NCBI GenBank assembly: GCA_963695415.1
Contig: CAVOGL010000003.1
Location: 186,001-250,000, forward strand
Origin: CAVXWV01 sp963695415
GTDB taxonomy: Bacteria > Chloroflexota > Anaerolineae > Anaerolineales > UBA4823
DNA length: 64,000 nucleotides
Reading direction: 5' to 3'
Positions within the stretch are counted from its first letter, which is position 1, and each line of letters starts with the position of its first letter. A model generated the notes under the pieces. The model searched no databases, was not told the DNA's origin, and saw only the letters and a list, made by a program, of their open reading frames with translations. The position numbers were made by a program, and so were the translations under genes. This document shows, piece after piece, positions 47,435 through 56,269 of the stretch.

Positions 47435-48466
47435 TTAATCGTAGCGGATGCGGGGATCCAGCAGGGCGTAAACGATGTCGGTCAGCAGCTGGAAGACGAT
47501 CACCGCCACGGCGATCATCATCATGATGCCCATCACCACCGGTGCATCGCCGCGCGAGACGTGGTCGATGAACAGCCGTCCCATCCCGGGCCAGGCGAAG
47601 ATGCGCTCTGTCACCAGGGCGCCGCCTAACAGGAAGGGCAGGTCCAGCCCGATGATCGTCACCAGGGGCAGGGCGGCGTTTTTAAGGGCGTGGACATACA
47701 CCACCTGCCCGCGGGGCAGACCCTTCGCCTTCGCCGTGCGCACGTAGTCCTGGTTCATCGACTCGAGCATCGTGCTGCGCACGTAGCGGCTGTAAGCGCT
47801 GAAGCTGGTCAGTGCGATCACTGTAACCGGCAGAATCATGTGGCGCAGCACTTCCATCGGTGTTTGCCCGACGCGTGGGTCAAACATGCCCACTGTAGGC
47901 AAATAGGGCAATCCCCAGCGCCGGAAGTTGACCGCGAAGATGTACATCGCCGCCAGCGCCACGAAGAAGATGGGCATCGAATAACCGATGAAGGACAGGG
48001 TCGTGATCAGGTTGTCTGAGAACGAATACTGGTGCAGCGCCGAATAGACCCCGATCAGCAGCGCCCCGACAATGATCACCACCTCGGCGGCGAGCATTAA
48101 TAACAGGGTGTTCGGAACCCGGTCCAGGATCACTTCCATCGCCGGTTTGCGTGAGACGAGGCTGTTGCCGAAATCCCCGCGCAGCACGCCCTTTCGTAAT
48201 CCTGGCGACTCGGGGACGCCATCGCCGTCCAGGTCTATCATCGTCCAATCGTTGCCCACCAGCCAGTACAGGTACTGTATGTAAACAGGCTTGTCCAGCC
48301 CCAGCTGCCGGGTCAGCCGTTCGCGATCCGAGGAGCGGGTCACCGACCTGCCTCCCATGGTGGCAATGGGGTCGCCCATGTTCTGGATCAGGACGAAGAG
48401 CAGCATACTCACCAGGAAGAGCAGCGGGATCGCCTGCAGTAAACGCCGGGTGACGTATCGGGTCAT
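47435..48466 (-). CDS. oppB: Opp/Dpp-type ABC permease (B type)
   Basis: 343 residues with six membrane helices. Start MTRYVTRRLLQAIPLLFLVSM, an extracytoplasmic part with LGLDKPVYIQYLYWL and RGDFGNSLVSRKP, then the EAA loop YVRTAKAKGLPRGQVVYVHALKNA and the end DIVYALLDPRIRYD are typical of the DppB/OppB group. The periplasmic-side loop carries an unusual Asp/Gly-rich stretch (MIDLDGDGVPESPG). It lies 18 bases before oppC and 119 bases after oppA, with a stem-loop in the latter gap. Confidence 0.92.
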   Translation of the reverse strand: MTRYVTRRLLQAIPLLFLVSMLLFVLIQNMGDPIATMGGRSVTRSSDRERLTRQLGLDKPVYIQYLYWLVGNDWTMIDLDGDGVPESPGLRKGVLRGDFGNSLVSRKPAMEVILDRVPNTLLLMLAAEVVIIVGALLIGVYSALHQYSFSDNLITTLSFIGYSMPIFFVALAAMYIFAVNFRRWGLPYLPTVGMFDPRVGQTPMEVLRHMILPVTVIALTSFSAYSRYVRSTMLESMNQDYVRTAKAKGLPRGQVVYVHALKNAALPLVTIIGLDLPFLLGGALVTERIFAWPGMGRLFIDHVSRGDAPVVMGIMMMIAVAVIVFQLLTDIVYALLDPRIRYD

Positions 48467-48512
48467 TGCTTTACGTGTGTGCTTTTTTCAGTCACAGGTC
48501 TCCGGTCGATAT

Positions 48513-48556
48513 GCAAGGGCTGCCCTAAAAGTGGTCCTTTTGTGGACAGCCCTTGC
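48513..48556 (-). promoter_or_regulatory. Stem-loop between oppA and oppB
   Basis: GCAAGGGCTGCC (48513-48524) pairs with GGACAGCCCTTGC (48544-48556) except for a small bulge. It has no T run on the minus strand, so it is not a classical terminator. Such stem-loops between binding-protein and permease genes often leave more mRNA for the binding protein. Confidence 0.5.
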
Positions 48557-48585
48557 GGTTGGTTTGTGTGAAGAAATCTCGTCGT

Positions 48586-50299
48586 TTACTTGCTGTCCCA
48601 CTCGGAGACGTTGTAGAACGGGGTTGCGCCTGAGAGTTTCACGTTCATCAGGCGTGCACCCACTGCCCAGATATCCGGGTCCTTCCAGATGCTGAGCCAG
48701 TAAACCTGGTCATATAAGATCTTACTGATCTGGTGGAAGGTGGCGATGCGCTCATCCGTGTCCACCTGGGTCGCCTGGAGCTGGAAGAGAGCGTCCAGTT
48801 CCTCGTCGCAGATGAACTGGGCGTTAACGCCCACCGGGTAATCATCGGTGGGGATTTCAGAGCACAAGCCAGTAGACCACGTCAGGATCCGGGAAGGCAG
48901 TTGTGTCCGACCATTCCATGATGTCCAGTTCGCCCGTGTAGGTGGGTCCCTGGTTGCCATAGGTCTCAAAGAAGATGTCGCCATCCACGTTGAAGAGCTC
49001 CACCTTGACGCCAACATCCGCCAGCATCTGCTGGAACACAGCCTGGGTGCTCTGGCGCACTTCACGGGTCGTCGTCCCGTAAACCAGCACCAGCTCCTCG
49101 CCGTCTTTATCGCGGGTGCCGTCTTCGTTGGAATCTACCCATCCTGCTTCATCCAGGAGCGTTTTCGCTTTTTCAGGGTCGAATGGGTAAGGTTTCAGGG
49201 ATGGGTCCGCATAGGGGGTGTCATCCCAGAAAGTAGCACCCGGTTCGGTCTTGCCCAGCAGCAGGTCCTTGCTGATTTGTGCCCGGTCGATGGCGTAGGC
49301 AAGAGCCTGGCGTACTTTGACATCCTTCAGGGCAGGATGTGATGCTTCATTCAAGCTCATATACCAGCCTTCGTTGTAGCCTGATTTCACCGAGACCATG
49401 GTTAATCCCGTTCCTTCAAGTGGGGGGATGTCCGGGTAAGCGATGAAGATGCCGATGTCGCCGTCTCCGGTCTTCAGCGCGGCTACCTGCGAGGCATCAT
49501 CCGGCACGATGCGGATGAAGATCTCATCCAGGAGGGGTTTCTCTCCGAAGTAGTTTTCGTTGCGCACAAAGCGCAGGTATGAACCAGACTCCCACTCGGC
49601 GAAGACGAACGGTCCGATGCCAACGGTTGGGGCAAAGTTCCAATCGGCATTGTCGATCGTGCCCTCCGCATCAAAAACCGGGCGAAGCACGTGTTCAGGC
49701 AGCAGCCCATGGAAAAGCCCAAGCCAGGGAGCGAAAGGCTCTTCAAAGGTCACCACGACTGTCGTGTCGTCGGGCGTCTCGAAGCTGGCGAGCTGGTCGT
49801 AGGGATATACGGACGAGACCGTGTTGCTCGGGTCCATGGTCATCTCGTAAGTGAACTTGTAGTCCGCCGAGGTCACCTTTTCGCCATCTGACCAGAGCAG
49901 GTCATCGCGCAGTTTCAGGGTCAGCGTTTTGCCATCAGCCGAAATACCGCCGTTTTCCTCGCTGGGCATCTCGGTCACCAGGACCGGGTAGGGCTCGTTC
50001 GCATCGTCATACTGCCAGGTCCACACGTCCCAGAACTGCTGTGTGATACCGGAGAAGAACATGTTGGTGTACAACGGGTTCAGAGTGTCCGGTTCCTGGG
50101 TGAAGATCAGCGTTGCGATTTTTGGCTGTGCTGATTCCTCCGGTTCAGCCGGTTCTTCAGCCGGCTCTCCAGCTTCAGCCTGTTGTTCAGGCTCCGATGG
50201 CTCACTCACATCAGGCTCTGTTGTACCGCCTGGGGCGCAGGCGCTCATCACCAGTGCAAGCATCAGGATGATGGTTAGAATAGTCAGTAACTTACGCAT
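48586..50299 (-). CDS. oppA: Opp/Dpp-type substrate-binding lipoprotein, frameshifted
   Basis: About 570 residues when joined. A lipoprotein signal (LMLALVMSAC) and a Glu/Pro-rich linker are followed by the SBP_bac_5 fold: TLIFTQEPDTLNPLYTNMF, KTLTLKLRDDLLWSDGEKVTSADYKFTYEM, FVRNENYFGEKPLLDEI, VRQALAYAIDRAQI. The first frame ends soon after DPDVVYWL; a second frame goes on with CSEIPTDDYPVGVNAQFICDEELD and ends NVSEWDSK. One extra base at 48864-48868 explains it (W-L-C-S-E-I when removed). ATG 50299 has AAGGAGG. The ligand may be a peptide or another small compound; these proteins also bind non-peptides. Confidence 0.9.
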
Positions 50300-50465
50300 T
50301 GTGTCCTCCTTGTTGGGTATTGATTTGTTTGGTTCTGTCTGGAAATTTGGTTGGGTTTGCGAGAGTTTCCGGTTTTTCTGCCGAGGCGGTGTCGGAACGG
50401 CGAGACTCTGGCAATCACGACAGTGAGGAGTATCCGGTCCACCCGGCTCCTCATTTACGCTTTCA

Positions 50466-50494
50466 ATTATAGCAAGGATGAGCAGATATGCAAA
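50466..50494 (-). promoter_or_regulatory. Candidate promoter of the importer operon
   Basis: On the minus strand TTTGCA (50489-50494), a 17-base spacer and TATAAT (50466-50471). Start near 50459 would leave a leader of about 160 bases before oppA. Confidence 0.55.
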
Positions 50495-50549
50495 TAATAA
50501 AAATTAAAATCCGTGAATCAATTAAACCCTTCCAGTTCCCCTGAGTTTG

Positions 50550-50578
50550 TTGACGGGTGATGTGCGTTCAGCTAAAAT
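50550..50578 (+). promoter_or_regulatory. Candidate promoter of the corrinoid/mttB operon
   Basis: TTGACG (50550-50555), a 17-base spacer and TAAAAT (50573-50578). Start near 50585 gives a leader of about 47 bases. It is divergent from the importer promoter 56 bases away; the rest of the 332-base gap (50300-50631) holds no gene that I can support. Confidence 0.65.
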
Positions 50579-50631
50579 CCTGGACAGGCTGTATAAGATA
50601 GAAAATCTTGGTCACTGGAACGGGAGGTGAG

Positions 50632-51282
50632 ATGACGGAAGAGCTCTTTCAAGAGATGCGCCAGAGTATCCTCGATGGGGACACGGACCTTGCGGCAGAG
50701 CTGGCTCAGCGAGCCCTTGCCCAGGACGTGGATCCCCTCGAGGCGATCAACCGCGGTTTTGTGCCCGGCGTGGACGAGGTCGGTGAGAAGTTTGCCAGCG
50801 GTGAGATGTTCCTGCCGGAGCTGGTGATGGCGGGTGAGGCGATGAAAGCCGCCGTGAAAGTGCTGGAGGAAGCGCTTGCCCAGAGAGGACAAACACGGCA
50901 GTACCTGGGCACAGTAGTCATCGGAACGATCAGCGGTGACATCCACGAGATCGGCAAGACTCTCGTGGCTACCATGCTCTCTGCCGGCGGTTTCCGGGTC
51001 TTCGACCTGGGTGTGGATGTGCCTGCCAGCGCCTTTGTGGACAAGGCGCGTGAGGTTGGCGCCAACATTATCGGGGTCTCATCCCTGCTGACCACCACCA
51101 TGGTACGCCAGCGTGACGTTGTCCAGGCTCTTGAGACAGGTGGTCTGCGCCAGGAGGTGAAGGTGATCGTCGGTGGTGCGCCGGTCACCCAGTCCTGGGC
51201 GGAAGAGATCGGTGCGGATGGTTACAGCCAGGACGCGGTAGGCGCGGTGCGGCTGGCGCGAAAATTGGTGGGGGCAGAATAA
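50632..51282 (+). CDS. Corrinoid (B12-binding) methyltransfer protein
   Basis: 216 residues, the MtbC/MttC-like size. An N-terminal helical cap domain (about 1-85, LAQDVDPLEAINRGFVPGVDEVG and FLPELVMAGEAM) precedes a Rossmann-like cobalamin domain with the lower-ligand motif GDIHEIGK (Asp103, His105, Gly108), GVSSLLTTTM and VGGAPV. It would carry the methyl group as methyl-Co(III) between an MttB-type and a second methyltransferase. ATG 50632 has GGGAGGTGAG directly upstream. Its stop overlaps the first mttB start by one base. Confidence 0.93.
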   Translation: MTEELFQEMRQSILDGDTDLAAELAQRALAQDVDPLEAINRGFVPGVDEVGEKFASGEMFLPELVMAGEAMKAAVKVLEEALAQRGQTRQYLGTVVIGTISGDIHEIGKTLVATMLSAGGFRVFDLGVDVPASAFVDKAREVGANIIGVSSLLTTTMVRQRDVVQALETGGLRQEVKVIVGGAPVTQSWAEEIGADGYSQDAVGAVRLARKLVGAE

Positions 51283-52754
51283 TGATGCAGCCGCTGCTGA
51301 AGCTCCTCGAACCTTCCAACCTTGTAAAGGTGCTGGATGAAGCCTTCCAGTTGTTGGACGAACCTGGCGTTAAGGTACAGCATGCCGAAGCGCGGGATCT
51401 GCTGGCTGCTGCCGGGGCGCAGCCTCTCTCAACGGGCAGCGATGTGGTGCGCATCCCGGAAGCGCTGGTGCGCAGCTGTTTGGCGACCGTGCCAGACGCT
51501 TTTTCGCTCTACAACCATGCCGGCGCAGCCTGCGTCCAATACGGAGGCGACGCGGTGCAGTTCGACCCGGGCTCGAGCGGAGTTCATGTGCTCGACGCAG
51601 ATACGGGCGAACACCGCCTTTCAATGACCGCTGACCTGGTGCGCATATTGAAAATTTCGCACCACCTGCCGGCTTATGACGCCGTCTCCACGGCGGTGGT
51701 GTGCAGCGACGTGCCCAAGGCAATGGGCGACCTTTACCGTCTTTACCTTGCGCTGCTTTATTCGGACAAGCCGGTCGTTACCGGGTCCTTCAGCGCCAGC
51801 ACCACCCAGGTGATGATCGATATGCTGGCGCTTTATGCCGGCGGGAGGGACGCTTTGCGCCAGAAACCCCTGGCGGTCTTCGACGTCTGTCCCACGCCGC
51901 CCCTGGTGTGGAGTGATTTCGCCTGCCAGAATCTGCTCGACCTCGCCCGCGCCGGCGTACCCGCGGAGCTGGTCTCCATGCCGCTTGCCGGAGCGGGTTC
52001 GCCGGTCACCATCCTCGGTTCCGTGGTGCAGCACGCCGCCGAGACCCTTTCCGGGATCGTGATCCACCAGCTCGCCCAGCCAGGCGCGCCGGTAGTCTGG
52101 GGCGGTGCGCCGGCGATATTCGACATGCGCCAGGGCACGACGCCCATGGGCGCGATCGAGACGGCGATGATCGATGCGGCTTATGCCCAGGTTGGAAAGA
52201 GCCTCGACCTGCCCACCCATGCCTATCTCGGCGCCTCCGACGCCAAGATTGTCGATTACCAGGCAGGATTGGAGAGCGGAAACAGCGCGCTGATCGCCGC
52301 TCTCGCAGGCATCAACATGATCTCCGGTGCGGGGATGCTCGACTTTCTCGCCTGCGTCAGCCCCGAGAAGCTGGTGCTGGATGCAGAAGCGATCCAGATG
52401 GCGAAGCGACTCGCCCGCGGGGTGCAGGCGCTCTCCGATCCATTCGCTACCGCCATGTTCGCAGGGATTGACTTCAAGCCCGATTTCCTCAAGAAGCGCG
52501 AGACCCGCCAGCTCTTCCGCCAGGAGCAGCACCTGCCGGGCGCGGTCATCGACCGTGCATCCTTAAGAGCCTGGCAGGATGGGGGGATGCCGGACAGCTG
52601 GGCACGCGCCAAAAGCGAGACTGGGAAGATTTTGTCCAGCTACCAGCGCCCATGTGTTGACCCGCTGCGCGAGCAGGAACTCATCCAGCTGGTCAGCGGT
52701 ATTGCCAGAGATGCAGGGATGGACAACCTGCCTCAGTTGGAATTGAAAAAGTAA
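51282..52754 (+). CDS. MttB-family (trimethylamine methyltransferase-like) methyltransferase 1
   Basis: 490 residues of the MttB superfamily. Order and motifs fit: EPSNLVKVLDEAFQLLDEPGVKV, the segment FDPGSSGVHVLDADTGEHR, SMPLAGAGSPVTILGSVVQHAAE, VVWGGAPAIFDMRQGTTPMGAIE, and GLESGNSALIAALAGINMISGAGMLD. No in-frame TAG, so this is a non-pyrrolysine member like the glycine-betaine, proline-betaine or carnitine demethylases of acetogens. It should move a methyl group from a quaternary amine or similar donor to the corrinoid protein encoded just upstream (overlap TAATG). Donor unknown. Confidence 0.9.
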   Translation: MMQPLLKLLEPSNLVKVLDEAFQLLDEPGVKVQHAEARDLLAAAGAQPLSTGSDVVRIPEALVRSCLATVPDAFSLYNHAGAACVQYGGDAVQFDPGSSGVHVLDADTGEHRLSMTADLVRILKISHHLPAYDAVSTAVVCSDVPKAMGDLYRLYLALLYSDKPVVTGSFSASTTQVMIDMLALYAGGRDALRQKPLAVFDVCPTPPLVWSDFACQNLLDLARAGVPAELVSMPLAGAGSPVTILGSVVQHAAETLSGIVIHQLAQPGAPVVWGGAPAIFDMRQGTTPMGAIETAMIDAAYAQVGKSLDLPTHAYLGASDAKIVDYQAGLESGNSALIAALAGINMISGAGMLDFLACVSPEKLVLDAEAIQMAKRLARGVQALSDPFATAMFAGIDFKPDFLKKRETRQLFRQEQHLPGAVIDRASLRAWQDGGMPDSWARAKSETGKILSSYQRPCVDPLREQELIQLVSGIARDAGMDNLPQLELKK

Positions 52755-52813
52755 CTACTTCCTGGCAAACTAACAGTTTGCCCTACAGTTAACAAGGTAA
52801 TTGGAGGCTGTTT

Positions 52814-54227
52814 ATGTCTGCTCCTCGGATCACTGTACTGGACCAGCAAGAAATCGAGTCCATCCACACAGCCACCCTGCGCATACTTTCACAGACCGGT
52901 ATCGTGCTCTCCCATCCTGGCGCCATCGAGATGCTGGCAGGCAGGGGAGCTCAACAGCACAGAGGTCGAATCCTGCTGCCCGTAGACCTGGTGGAGTGGG
53001 CGCTGGCGCAGTGTCCGGCGCAGTTCACTGTTACCGGGCGGGACGGGAAGCAGGTCACGCTGGGCGATGGATCGCTGCACTGGCACAACCTGGGCGGCGC
53101 CAGGGATGTCTTCGAGCCGCAAAGCGGGACGATGCGCCCAGCGGGTGTGGAGGACGTGGTCCGGGCAGCGCGGCTGCTCGATGCGCTGGACGCCTGCACC
53201 TGCATCACGCCCTTTTTTACCCCGCAGGACGTGCCCGGGGCGGTGATGTCGCTGGCGATGTACCGCCACACGCTTCCCCACACGAGCAAGCCGGTCTACG
53301 CACCCGGTGTCCAGACTGCCGCGCGAGGTGCGCCTGGCAGCCCGGATGGCAGAGGTGGTTGGCGACCCTGCCGTGTCCACGATGATTGCTATCTCGCCCA
53401 TCAGCCCGTTGACCTTCCCGGATCACCTGGTGGGAGCGATGCTGGAGACCGCCCGGCTGGGCATCCCCTTCGGTCCGCTGCCGTGCCCGACAGCCGGCAC
53501 GACCGCTCCGCTCTCTATTGCCGGGGCGCTTGCCCAGCAAAACGCCGAGGTGGTCGCTTCAATCGTGCTCGCCCAGCTGGCGAATCCTGGGCTGCCGGTG
53601 ATGTACTGCGGCAGGCTGGCGATGATGGAACCGCGCACCGCCATCTCGGTGTGGGGCGGGGTTGAACTTGGGCTGGCATCTGCCGGCACGGTGCAGATCG
53701 CCCACCATTACAACCTGCCGGTAAACGTTTATGGCTTCTCGACCAACGCACACACGCTGGACCTGCAGAGCGGGTACGAGCGCGCCCTGAACGCGGTTGT
53801 TCCGGCGCTCGCAGGGGCAGATGAGCTTTCGGGCATCGGCGAGATGGCTGCCGGGGTTGCGTCATCGTTCGCCCAGATGGTCATCGACGACGAGATCGCA
53901 GCCAGCGTCAGGCGCCTGCGGCGCGGGTTCAGCGCGGATGATGATGCCCTGGGTGTCGAGGTGGTCGCCTCGGTGATGGACGGCAGCCGCAACTACCTGG
54001 TGGAGGACCACACCCTGCGCTACCTGCGCTCCGGTGAGATCCTGGTCACCCGTCTGGCGGAGCGCGGCAGCTGGGCGGATGGAGACCCGGCTGCGCATGA
54101 CATCGCCCATCGGGCGCAGTCCCGCGCAGAGCATATTCTTGCCACCCACACTCCAGTGCCCCTCGATCCGCAGCAGGAAGCTGCACTCGATGAGATCCTT
54201 TCCTCCGCCCTGGATGGTAATTCGTAG
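52814..54227 (+). CDS. MttB-family methyltransferase 2, frameshifted
   Basis: About 470 residues when joined. The first frame gives TVLDQQEIESIHTATLRILSQTGIVL, ALAQCPAQFTVTGRDGKQVTLGDGSLHW and up to YAPGVQT; the second continues with EVRLAARMAEVVGDPAV, PLPCPTAGTTAPLSIAGALAQQNAEVVA, MEPRTAISVWGGVELGL and VAPALAG-like ends. One extra base at about 53311-53326 explains the shift. The break is not a TAG codon, so it is not pyrrolysine. It is a diverged paralogue of the first MttB-type protein (different sequence but same fold), 59 bases downstream. Two MttB-type enzymes with one corrinoid protein suggest two methyl donors or a mixed complex. Confidence 0.87.
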
Positions 54228-54228
54228 T

Positions 54229-54244
54229 AACCACTTGAGTGGTT
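54229..54244. repeat. Palindrome AACCACT-TG-AGTGGTT after mttB2
   Basis: A 7-bp perfect stem just after the stop codon. The same arms recur at 61452-61467 with AA in the loop. Could be a small terminator or repeat element. Confidence 0.55.
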
Positions 54245-54266
54245 ATAGTCATATTAAAAAGAACGG

Positions 54267-54303
54267 AACGCAGATTACGCGGATGGTCAGGATGATGCGG
54301 ATT
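54267..54303 (-). repeat. Dispersed ATCCGCG repeat, copy 2 (inverse)
   Basis: AACGCAGATTACGCGGATGG... is the inverse of the repeat at 43255-43290. The 734-base gap 54228-54961 holds repeats and what looks like non-coding remnant DNA; no gene can be supported. Confidence 0.6.
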
Positions 54304-54627
54304 TTTTTAAACACGTATGCAATCGAATAATCGAATGTAACGAATTTTTTTCTATACTTACATCGAACCGAGGGCAATGGTAAAAAATGGAATTCTTGTA
54401 GGGGCGAGCCACCCGCAACCATCCTGACCATTTCTGGCACGGCAACGTGTCCGGAAATTACCATGTCAATTCCCGATCGTCTCGCCCTTGGCGATCAACC
54501 CAACCTCCGCGCCCAACAAAGGGCGACCCGTCATTCGTGTGAAGATGCTGTAACTGACACCGGCACCTCGCATGCGGTCGTTCTGTACGATTCCGGTGGG
54601 TCGCCACTACCAAAATTTATTAAGGTG

Positions 54628-54800
54628 GAGTAGGTCATCGGGCAGAACGCAGTCTGCCGCTACATGGTGAGGGCGCCGATATTAGGCGAGTAGGCTCGGG
54701 CAGACACGCAGGTCTGCCGCTACATGGGCTGTAGTGGCGCTCCTACTAAGTTAAGTCGAGTAGATCATCGGGCAGACACGCAGGTCTGCCGCTACATGGG
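54628..54800. repeat. Three direct repeats with internal hairpin
   Basis: Copies at 54628-54667, 54688-54728 and 54758-54800 share GAGTAG...CGGGCAGACACGCAGGTCTGCCGCTACATGG; the first differs slightly. Each contains the stem GGCAGAC/GTCTGCC. Distances between copies are uneven (60 and 70 bases), so this is not a CRISPR array. Confidence 0.75.
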
Positions 54801-54910
54801 CGTTGTAGTGGCGCACCTGTGTGTGCGCCCTGTATTTTTCAATATTTTCATACAAATGATTGCATGAGATCCATTCGCATCATTCGTCCATTTGTAACAA
54901 TCGTATTAAT

Positions 54911-54948
54911 AATCCGCGCAATCCTACCATCCGCGTAATCCGCGTTGG
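54911..54948. repeat. Dispersed ATCCGCG repeat, copy 3
   Basis: AATCCGCGCAATCCTACCATCCGCGTAATCCGCGTTGG just before the creatininase gene end. The preceding CATTCGTCCATTTGT (54881-54895) also precedes copy 4 (62017-62030), so the repeat unit is composite. Confidence 0.65.
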
Positions 54949-54961
54949 AATCAAACAGCCC

Positions 54962-56131
54962 TTATTTTTTCGCGTTCCGGCGTGCCCACTGCTCCTCGAT
55001 CTCCCCCACGTGCGCCACCTTCTCCTCAACCGCTGCCTGCAGCCAGAATGCTCCTTTCTCGGCCGTTCCCAGGCTGCCCGCGCCGTAAGCGCCGGTGCTT
55101 GTGTCGTCCTCCCAGGGCGGGTTCGCCACCAGGCTGCCGCCCTCCACCCAGTCCATGTAATACGAAGGTGTGGTGATGAAATCCACCTCGTCCACCACCC
55201 GCTGCATGTGCACCAGGTCGGGGCGCAGGTGCAAGATCAGGGATGTCTCCAATTCGCCGGCGTGTCCCATCCCGCCGCACGCCGAATCGCGCCTCGCCTC
55301 CAGGCTGGCGACACCAGAAGGTCCTGACAGGTACAACCAGGTGGTGGCGATGAACGATCTCGGGTACCACTCGCCGGCGTATTTGACCACGCTGGTGAAA
55401 AAGGAACAGTTGCCGCCGTGCCCGCTGAGCAGGTACATTTTGCGGTAACCGCGCTCCGCCAGCACGTTGACCACCGCCAGGAAGAAATCCTCGAACGCCC
55501 TGCCTCCGGCGTTGAACGTTCCGGCATAAGAGCTGCGGTGGGTGCTCACGCCGTAGGGCATCACCGGCAGGCGGGTCGCACGCTCGGGGATCTGCGCCAC
55601 CACCCCATCACACAGCGCGTCGATGATCAGCGTGTCCGTGTTGAGCGGCAGGTGGAAGGCGTGCTGTTCCGTGTGACCGGCAGGAACCAGGACCACTTTC
55701 CGGCTGTCAGCTTCAGGGGCGAAGGGTTTGGATTTGAAGGGAGTGTCTTCGGGAAGGGCGATGACCCCAGCCGACCTCAGCCTGCCGTCCAGATCCTGCC
55801 GGACCTGCCGGGTGGCGAGCAGATACACCTGGTTGAAACCATCGTCGATCATGCTGTTCAACAGGTTGGCGCAGAACGCGTAAAAGACAGCATCAGGAAC
55901 CACAAGCCCGCTGTCACGCCAGCCGTAGGGCAGTTCAGGCAGTATGCCCACCCGGTCTGGCTGCCCCAATGCCTCTGCCAGCAGAGTAAACGCTTTACTG
56001 CTGGCGCCCGGGGATGGGTCGGTTGGCAGCTCGCCCAGAAGACCCTTGCAAGGCAGCACCAGGGGGGTGTTGCGCGGCAGGCTGGCGACTTCGGGCCAGG
56101 TCAAAGTCTCAAACGCAAAGAATTCGGTCAC
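54962..56131 (-). CDS. Creatininase-family amidohydrolase with an extra N-terminal half
   Basis: 389 residues, versus about 250 usual. The C-terminal 245 residues are a full creatininase-family domain: VPAGHTEQHAFHLPLNTDT with metal ligands (Glu155, His157, Asp166), MPYGVSTHRSSYAG, LLSGHGGN and GHAGELETSLILHLRP. Residues 20-110 look like a worn copy of the same fold: VLPCKGLLGELPTD aligns with the first metal motif but has lost its ligands, and PELPYGW...NQVYLLA aligns with the next part. Family members hydrolyse creatinine or other cyclic amides and formamides. Next to MttB-type genes this suggests a cyclic or N-methylated amide substrate, an inference. Confidence 0.88.
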   Translation of the reverse strand: MTEFFAFETLTWPEVASLPRNTPLVLPCKGLLGELPTDPSPGASSKAFTLLAEALGQPDRVGILPELPYGWRDSGLVVPDAVFYAFCANLLNSMIDDGFNQVYLLATRQVRQDLDGRLRSAGVIALPEDTPFKSKPFAPEADSRKVVLVPAGHTEQHAFHLPLNTDTLIIDALCDGVVAQIPERATRLPVMPYGVSTHRSSYAGTFNAGGRAFEDFFLAVVNVLAERGYRKMYLLSGHGGNCSFFTSVVKYAGEWYPRSFIATTWLYLSGPSGVASLEARRDSACGGMGHAGELETSLILHLRPDLVHMQRVVDEVDFITTPSYYMDWVEGGSLVANPPWEDDTSTGAYGAGSLGTAEKGAFWLQAAVEEKVAHVGEIEEQWARRNAKK

Positions 56132-56269
56132 GCGACCTCCAATATGGGAGTGTAAAGTGCATGCGGCGGGAGTGGTCGACCACCGGCGCGGTGAACGGCG
56201 GTTAAGAAAACCGCCCTACGACTGCATTCACTACGGATGCATCCGCAGCAGTAAATGACTGGCATGGCG

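Noticed and set aside
52814..54227. Pyrrolysine as explanation for the broken second mttB gene
   Set aside because: The two parts are in different frames and the break is not an amber codon in an otherwise continuous frame; mttB1 also has none.
54628..54800. Three spaced repeats considered as a CRISPR array
   Set aside because: Only three copies, uneven spacing, hairpin-containing units, related spacer sequence and no cas gene nearby.
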